This document shows, one piece after another, positions 5,799 through 8,693 of a stretch of DNA of 8,693 nt. This DNA is from Methanosarcinales archaeon. Lineage in GTDB: Archaea; Halobacteriota; Methanosarcinia; Methanosarcinales; Methanogasteraceae. Position 1 is the stretch's first letter; the number at the start of each line of letters is the position of its first letter. The notes beneath the pieces were generated by a model. That model saw nothing but the letters and a program-made list of their open reading frames with translations. It did no database searches and had not been told where the DNA came from. The position numbers and the translations under genes are program-made. Location: contig DAOUXE010000030.1 of assembly GCA_030666765.1 (NCBI GenBank), positions 1 through 8,693 of the forward strand, read 5' to 3'.

Positions 5799-5808
5799 CT
5801 TATTTACA
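5799..5808 (-). promoter_or_regulatory. TATA-like box of the minus-strand operon
   Basis: On the minus strand TGTAAATAAG is centred near 5803. The expected transcript start is near 5777, about 33 bases before the MTH865-like ATG. An alternative, weaker word lies near 5781. Confidence 0.4.
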
Positions 5809-5838
5809 CATCGCAATCGACACCAGATAGCAGTTTTG

Positions 5839-5885
5839 CGAATATCGTCTTAAATCCATCAATTCTTGATGATATTCGGACGATA
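5839..5885. promoter_or_regulatory. Overlapping inverted repeats in the divergent promoter region
   Basis: Three perfect inverted repeats share this stretch. CGAATATC (5839-5846) pairs with GATATTCG (5871-5878). CATCAA (5857-5862) pairs with TTGATG (5866-5871) around TTC. TATCGTC (5843-5849) pairs with GACGATA (5879-5885). The right end abuts the TATA-like box of the plus operon, where a bound regulator would block TBP/TFB. The element is upstream of both predicted transcript starts, so an operator in DNA is more likely than an RNA structure. No regulator gene is in the window. Confidence 0.45.
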
Positions 5886-5886
5886 A

Positions 5887-5896
5887 GTTTTTAAAG
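5887..5896 (+). promoter_or_regulatory. TATA-like box of the plus-strand operon
   Basis: GTTTTTAAAG is centred near 5892 and predicts a transcript start near 5918. That leaves a leader of about 100 bases before the TTG start at 6021, and the leader begins exactly at the first hairpin. Confidence 0.45.
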
Positions 5897-5918
5897 TTGT
5901 CTTTCAAAGAGGGGTAGA

Positions 5919-5995
5919 ACGCGCGTAAAGCGTGCAGATTCCGCGCGTATCAGGATGTTTTGTCGCCGATGCAGGCGGATTTCTTAAACATCCTG
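5919..5995 (+). promoter_or_regulatory. Two-hairpin structured leader of the flavodoxin operon
   Basis: Hairpin one is ACGCGCG (5919-5925) pairing with CGCGCGT (5942-5948), seven base pairs around a 16-base loop. Hairpin two is CAGGATGTTT (5951-5960) pairing with AAACATCCTG (5986-5995), ten perfect base pairs. It encloses a second short helix, CGCC (5964-5967) with GGCG (5974-5977), and a six-base loop GATGCA. The ribosome binding site at 6008-6014 follows 12 bases later and is left single-stranded. The layout suits a cis-acting RNA, an mRNA stabiliser or a protein-binding leader. It does not show the FMN riboswitch consensus as far as I can recall it. DNA-level operators are also possible. 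Confidence 0.45.
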
Positions 5996-6020
5996 TAAAC
6001 ACACATTGGAGGTGTTGTAA

Positions 6021-6503
6021 TTGGCTAAACTGGCTGTAATCTACGGAACCGGAACCGGTCACACCGGAGAGATGGCAGAACAGATAGACGACGGGGCAAG
6101 GTCTGAGGGTCTTGAGACTGAACTGATCCTGCTGGGCAACGTGACTGAGGATGTGCCCGGCGGCGGGCGCACAACGAGTGTGGATGACGCGCTCGCGGTC
6201 ATGGACTCGGCAGAGGCTGTTGCAATCGGCTCATCAACATATAATATGTTACCGGTCGTCTTTGTGGAGCAACTACTTAAGAAAGCTGGAAGCCTTGATC
6301 TGTCTGGAAAGGTCGGGACGGCATTCGGATCTTATGCAACCCGCCCCAAAGCTGTCGGAATCATCATTGATGCCATGAAGAGCTGGGGCATGGATGTGGT
6401 GGAACCCGGGCTGCAGGTATCAGGTGCGATCACCGGCAAGATACGACAGGAGTCCAGGGAGCTTGGCGAAAGCATCGCAAGAGCACTTTCCGAAAAGAGT
6501 TAG
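6021..6503 (+). CDS. Flavodoxin
   Basis: The 160-residue flavodoxin has the FMN phosphate loop YGTGTGHTGEMA (residues 8-19), GSSTYNMLP (70-78) and FGSYATRP (102-109) around the isoalloxazine. It is a paralogue of the flavodoxin on the opposite strand but clearly divergent. It has a glycine-rich insert (VPGGGRTTS, 45-53) and lacks the GHSGEAP loop. The start codon is TTG at 6021, fixed by GGAGGTG at 6008-6014 six bases upstream; no ATG is close by. A rare start with a strong ribosome binding site may tune its level. It opens the plus-strand operon behind the structured leader. Its stop codon overlaps the ribosome binding site of the next gene. It probably supplies electrons to one of the peroxide- or superoxide-reducing proteins downstream, but the partner is not shown. 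Confidence 0.88.
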   Translation: MAKLAVIYGTGTGHTGEMAEQIDDGARSEGLETELILLGNVTEDVPGGGRTTSVDDALAVMDSAEAVAIGSSTYNMLPVVFVEQLLKKAGSLDLSGKVGTAFGSYATRPKAVGIIIDAMKSWGMDVVEPGLQVSGAITGKIRQESRELGESIARALSEKS

Positions 6504-6515
6504 GAGGTGAGTAAG

Positions 6516-6899
6516 ATGGATAAGATCACAGATGACGTAAAGAAGGTTCTCGAGAAGATACAGTGGGGCTCGGTTGCTACGGCATCAAAAGATGGCGTGC
6601 CGAATGTCTCACCAAAAGGCAGCTTCAGGATCGTTGATGAGCAGACGATCCGGTTTGCAGATATCTTCTCAGAACACACCAGAAAGAACTTAATGGAGAA
6701 CCCAAGGGTTGCGATCGATATCGTGGATGCAGAGACTGCATCAGGATATCAGCTCAAGGGAACCGCAACGCTTGCAGATAGCGGACCCGAGTTTGAAGCG
6801 GCAAAGGAAGAGCTTGCCGGAATGGGATTTCCATCGCCGAAGAACCTCGTCACTGTCACGGTTACCGAGGTCTACAGCATGAAGCCCGAAGGCGGATAG
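6516..6899 (+). CDS. Pyridoxamine 5'-phosphate oxidase-like flavin-binding protein
   Basis: The 127-residue protein has the split-barrel fold pattern of small PPOX-type proteins. The opening helix is DDVKKVLEKI. The strand GSVATASKDGVPNVSPKGSF (from residue 17) shows the usual 'vATa..dG.PnvsP.g'. IRFADIFSEHTRKNLMENPR holds the 't..NL..nprv' flavin-site motif. Such proteins bind FMN or F420; the length and sequence do not settle which. The start is the ATG at 6516, five bases after AGGAGGTGA (6502-6510); a GTG at 6507 lies within that site and is rejected. The gap to the flavodoxin is 12 bases and to rubrerythrin four bases, so it is firmly in the operon. A role as a small flavin reductase next to flavodoxin is a reasonable guess, not shown. 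Confidence 0.8.
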   Translation: MDKITDDVKKVLEKIQWGSVATASKDGVPNVSPKGSFRIVDEQTIRFADIFSEHTRKNLMENPRVAIDIVDAETASGYQLKGTATLADSGPEFEAAKEELAGMGFPSPKNLVTVTVTEVYSMKPEGG

Positions 6900-6903
6900 A
6901 GTC

Positions 6904-7488
6904 ATGAAGAAGACGCTTGAAAACCTGACAAAAGCCTTCATCGGCGAGAGTCAGGCTCGGAACAGGTACACGTTCTATGCAAAAGTTGCAAAGAAGGAGG
7001 GCTTTGAGCAGATCTCAAGTATCTTCCTCGCAACAGCAGAGAATGAACGGGAACATGCGAAGTGGCTCTTCAGGATGATTAATGAACTGCGGCAGAAGAT
7101 CCCTGAAAACCCAGGTGAGATCAATGTTGAAGCCACAGCACCACTAACGCTTGGCACAACCGCTGAGAACCTCGCCGCAGCGATCGCTGGCGAGAACTAT
7201 GAGACCAAGACTATGTATCCTGCGTTTGCAGACGTTGCAGATAGCGAAGGACTGGACGGGATTGCCCACAGACTCCGGATGATAGCGTCTGCAGAGGCGC
7301 ATCACGAAGAGCGGTACAGGAAACTGCTTGCAAATATTGAGAAGGATACGGTCTTTACGAAGGATACGAAGGTCATCTGGGTCTGCAGGAAGTGCGGATA
7401 CGTACACGAGGGCAATGAACCGCTTGTTAAGTGTCCGGTATGTGATCATCCGAGAGAGTACTTTGAGATTAAGTGTGAAGAATACTAA
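6904..7488 (+). CDS. rbr: Rubrerythrin
   Basis: The 194-residue protein is a canonical rubrerythrin, reducing hydrogen peroxide to water in anaerobes. The diiron four-helix bundle covers residues about 1-145. Its ligands are Glu15 (IGESQARNRY), Glu48 and His51 (ENEREHA), Glu97 (AGENYE), and Glu131 with His134 (SAEAHHEERY). The C-terminal rubredoxin-type Fe(Cys)4 domain uses Cys161 and Cys164 (CRKCGYVHEG) and Cys177 and Cys180 (CPVCDHP). All ligands are present and length is typical. It starts four bases after the PPOX-like gene, with only a weak ribosome binding site, so translation is likely coupled. The desulforedoxin and rubredoxin genes directly downstream are plausible electron donors, as rubredoxin is in studied systems. 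Confidence 0.95.
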   Translation: MKKTLENLTKAFIGESQARNRYTFYAKVAKKEGFEQISSIFLATAENEREHAKWLFRMINELRQKIPENPGEINVEATAPLTLGTTAENLAAAIAGENYETKTMYPAFADVADSEGLDGIAHRLRMIASAEAHHEERYRKLLANIEKDTVFTKDTKVIWVCRKCGYVHEGNEPLVKCPVCDHPREYFEIKCEEY

Positions 7489-7501
7489 GTAGGAGGTAGA
7501 T

Positions 7502-7615
7502 ATGACAGTTAAAGGAGAAGTTTACGAATGCAGTATCTGCGGGAACGTTGTTCAGGTAATGGAAGAAGGTGACGGAGAGCTCGTTTGCTGTGGCGTTCCG
7601 ATGGATCTTGTTTGA
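7502..7615 (+). CDS. Desulforedoxin-like small iron protein
   Basis: This 37-residue protein has four cysteines: Cys10 and Cys13 in [10 protein letters not shown], and the adjacent pair Cys29-Cys30 in [10 protein letters not shown]. The CxxC plus CC spacing is the signature of desulforedoxin and of the N-terminal domain of desulfoferrodoxin, which hold one iron in a distorted Fe(Cys)4 site. In classical desulfoferrodoxin this domain is fused before the superoxide reductase; here it is a separate gene, two genes upstream of that enzyme. AGGAGGT at 7491-7497 sets the ATG at 7502. It is probably an electron carrier for rubrerythrin or superoxide reductase. Confidence 0.9.
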   Translation: MTVKGEVYECSICGNVVQVMEEGDGELVCCGVPMDLV

Positions 7616-7631
7616 GTAAGGAGGGCAAACT

Positions 7632-7793
7632 ATGACGAACTACAAATGTAAGATGTGTGGATACCTGTACCGCCCTGAGAGGGGCGACCCAACGAGTGGA
7701 ATCGAACCCGGAACAGCGTTTGAGGATCTGCCAGACGACTGGAAGTGTCCGTCGTGTGGTGTTGGGAAGGAGTTTTTCAAACCGATGGAATGA
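7632..7793 (+). CDS. rub: Rubredoxin
   Basis: The 53-residue protein is a standard rubredoxin. Cys6 and Cys9 ([10 protein letters not shown]) and Cys39 and Cys42 ([13 protein letters not shown]) bind one iron. The middle carries the usual [20 protein letters not shown]. It transfers single electrons, typically to rubrerythrin, superoxide reductase or flavodiiron proteins. AGGAGG at 7619-7624 precedes the ATG. It sits 16 bases after desulforedoxin and 17 bases before superoxide reductase in a tightly packed operon. Confidence 0.96.
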   Translation: MTNYKCKMCGYLYRPERGDPTSGIEPGTAFEDLPDDWKCPSCGVGKEFFKPME

Positions 7794-7810
7794 ACCAAAG
7801 GAGGTATGAA

Positions 7811-8326
7811 ATGGTTGAAGAAGTGATCGATGAGCAGTTCCTGCGAATAAACAGAGCAGCGAATCTGATGAATCTGACAGAGCTTGAGAAGAAGCATCTG
7901 CCGCATATCAGCATTCCTGCGAAGGTTGCGGCACGGGAGCCGTTTAACATCGAAGTTGCGGTCGGCGGGATGCTTGCGCACCCGAATGAGCCGGGACATC
8001 ACATACAGTGGATCGAACTGTATGCAGAGTACGTATTCCTGGCACGAATAGACTTAACCCCGCAACTCACCGAGCCAAAGACCGTCTTCACGATCCGGCT
8101 CGACAACGTGGGATCTGTCAAACTGCGGGCGGTCTCGCGCTGTAACCTGCACGGGCTCTGGGAAGTTTCCGGAACCGTTTCGGTTCTGCCACCCGGAACA
8201 CCGGTTGTACACGACAACAAAGTTGCATGTCTCACATGCGGGCAGATGACGTTTGTTGAAGGCGACAACCCTGAAACATGCTGGTTCTGCGGCGAGCACG
8301 AGGCGGAGAACTTCGCTGGCTGCTGA
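7811..8326 (+). CDS. Superoxide reductase with C-terminal four-Cys domain (methanoferrodoxin-like)
   Basis: The 171-residue protein reduces superoxide to hydrogen peroxide at a His4Cys iron centre. Candidate ligands are His29 (EKKHLPHI), His57 (AHPNEP), His63 or His64 (GHHIQWIEL), Cys111 and His114 (RCNLHGLW). In the common EKH motif the glutamate stands two residues before His; here the order is Glu-Lys-Lys-His, so the catalytic Glu/Lys pair is shifted or relaxed. After the enzyme domain (about residues 20-128) come CLTCG (Cys140, Cys143), CWFCG (Cys157, Cys160) and a final Cys171. This layout resembles methanoferrodoxin of Methanosarcina, a superoxide reductase with an added [4Fe-4S] cluster. 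A rubredoxin-like iron or zinc site would also fit. The ATG at 7811 follows AAGGAGGT at 7798-7805; an in-frame extension to 7745 overlaps rubredoxin and is rejected. Confidence 0.9.
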   Translation: MVEEVIDEQFLRINRAANLMNLTELEKKHLPHISIPAKVAAREPFNIEVAVGGMLAHPNEPGHHIQWIELYAEYVFLARIDLTPQLTEPKTVFTIRLDNVGSVKLRAVSRCNLHGLWEVSGTVSVLPPGTPVVHDNKVACLTCGQMTFVEGDNPETCWFCGEHEAENFAGC

Positions 8327-8348
8327 AGAGGTTTAAGAGGTTACTGAC

Positions 8349-8504
8349 ATGACCAGCTGGAAATGCTCAAACTGCGGATATACGCTGGAAGCGGACGTTC
8401 CGCCGGAACAGTGTCCATCGTGCGGTGAGATATGTGATTTTATCGATGTCAGCTGCTACATCCCGGAATGTGCTATCGGCGGCAGGGTCGATGAGAGGCT
8501 GTAA
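8349..8504 (+). CDS. Cysteine-rich rubredoxin-like small protein
   Basis: This 51-residue protein starts like a short rubredoxin or the C-terminal domain of rubrerythrin: [12 protein letters not shown] (Cys6, Cys9) and [11 protein letters not shown] (Cys22, Cys25), with only 12 residues between the pairs. Beyond this site it has three more cysteines (Cys29, Cys36, Cys41) in [15 protein letters not shown] plain iron or zinc site would not need them. They could bind a second metal or cluster, or form redox disulfides. I recall similar small proteins in methanogens but no assigned function. AGAGGT near 8336-8341 sets the ATG. It lies between superoxide reductase and the AhpD-like gene, so a redox role is likely. 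Confidence 0.75.
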   Translation: MTSWKCSNCGYTLEADVPPEQCPSCGEICDFIDVSCYIPECAIGGRVDERL

Positions 8505-8536
8505 GAGACTGTAAAGAAAAGAAGAGGTGTGTGACA

Positions 8537-8693
8537 ATGGGACTACAGACTGTAGAGAACATAAGCAAGAAGATCGGGTTCACTCCCGATATCATGAAGA
8601 CGATTGGAGAGATCGACCCATCATTCCTCAGGATGTACCACAAGTGTGATGAAGGTATATTGAAGGACGGTGCACTCTCAGTAAAGGTGAAGA
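8537..8693 (+). CDS. AhpD/carboxymuconolactone decarboxylase-like protein, N-terminal part
   Basis: The gene runs off the right edge; 52 codons are visible. The start reads MGLQTVENISKKIGFTPDIM, then IDPSFLRMYHKC and ILKDGALSVKVK. This matches the opening of AhpD-like proteins ('P.f...y.......gaLs.K.K'), just before the helix that normally carries the CxxC redox pair, which is not in the window. Many members are small thiol-peroxidase-linked proteins; others are decarboxylases. GAGGTG at 8524-8529 precedes the ATG by seven bases. Its place after the oxygen-defence genes favours a peroxide or disulfide role. Confidence 0.75.
   Translation, partial: MGLQTVENISKKIGFTPDIMKTIGEIDPSFLRMYHKCDEGILKDGALSVKVK

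Noticed and set aside
5919..6014. FMN riboswitch
   Set aside because: The leader is structured and precedes a flavodoxin, but the conserved FMN (RFN) element core is not seen and the arrangement of stems differs.
7640..8002. 120-residue minus-strand frame
   Set aside because: It is opposite rubredoxin and superoxide reductase, both unmistakable.

Overview
The window looks like chromosomal DNA from an anaerobic euryarchaeon, most likely a methanogen or a methanogen relative. Ribosome binding sites are strong and archaeal in type (AGGAGGTG, AGGTGATC). TATA-like boxes lie about 27 bases before several starts. There is an MTH865-family gene, and the superoxide reductase resembles methanoferrodoxin, which is known from Methanosarcina. 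The species cannot be named from the sequence alone.

Layout. Positions 1-83 hold the first 27 codons of a minus-strand metallo-beta-lactamase-fold (MBL-fold) gene. Positions 84 to about 3499 are an accessory region. It holds a broken small ORF (487-805), two decayed copies of the end of the same EamA/DMT transporter gene (807-1091 and 2289-2576), a UPF0175/PIN-domain toxin-antitoxin pair on the minus strand (1263-2131), and a TumE-type toxin pair on the plus strand (2657-3324). An imperfect 20-base direct repeat (64-83 and 3500-3519, 18/20 identical) bounds this region. It encodes the MIFERIK start of the MBL gene, and its right copy sits on the stop codon of the rhodanese/ferritin-like gene. 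The simplest reading is that the MBL gene once followed that gene directly and the 3.4 kb region later separated them.

Positions 3509-8693 are a compact oxygen-defence and iron-redox locus of two divergent operons. The minus-strand operon (5744 down to 3509) encodes an MTH865-family protein, a flavodoxin, a ferritin and a rhodanese-rubrerythrin fusion. The plus-strand operon (6021 to beyond the window) encodes a second flavodoxin, a PPOX-type flavin-binding protein, rubrerythrin, desulforedoxin, rubredoxin, a superoxide reductase with an extra four-cysteine C-terminal domain, a cysteine-rich rubredoxin-like protein and the start of an AhpD/carboxymuconolactone decarboxylase-like gene.

Together these could reduce superoxide (superoxide reductase) and peroxide (rubrerythrin), carry electrons (rubredoxin, desulforedoxin, flavodoxins) and store released iron (ferritin). 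The 276-base divergent region (5745-6020) has overlapping inverted repeats between the two promoters. It also has two hairpins in the predicted leader of the plus operon, one with a perfect 10-base-pair stem. These are the strongest unexplained regulatory signals in the window.
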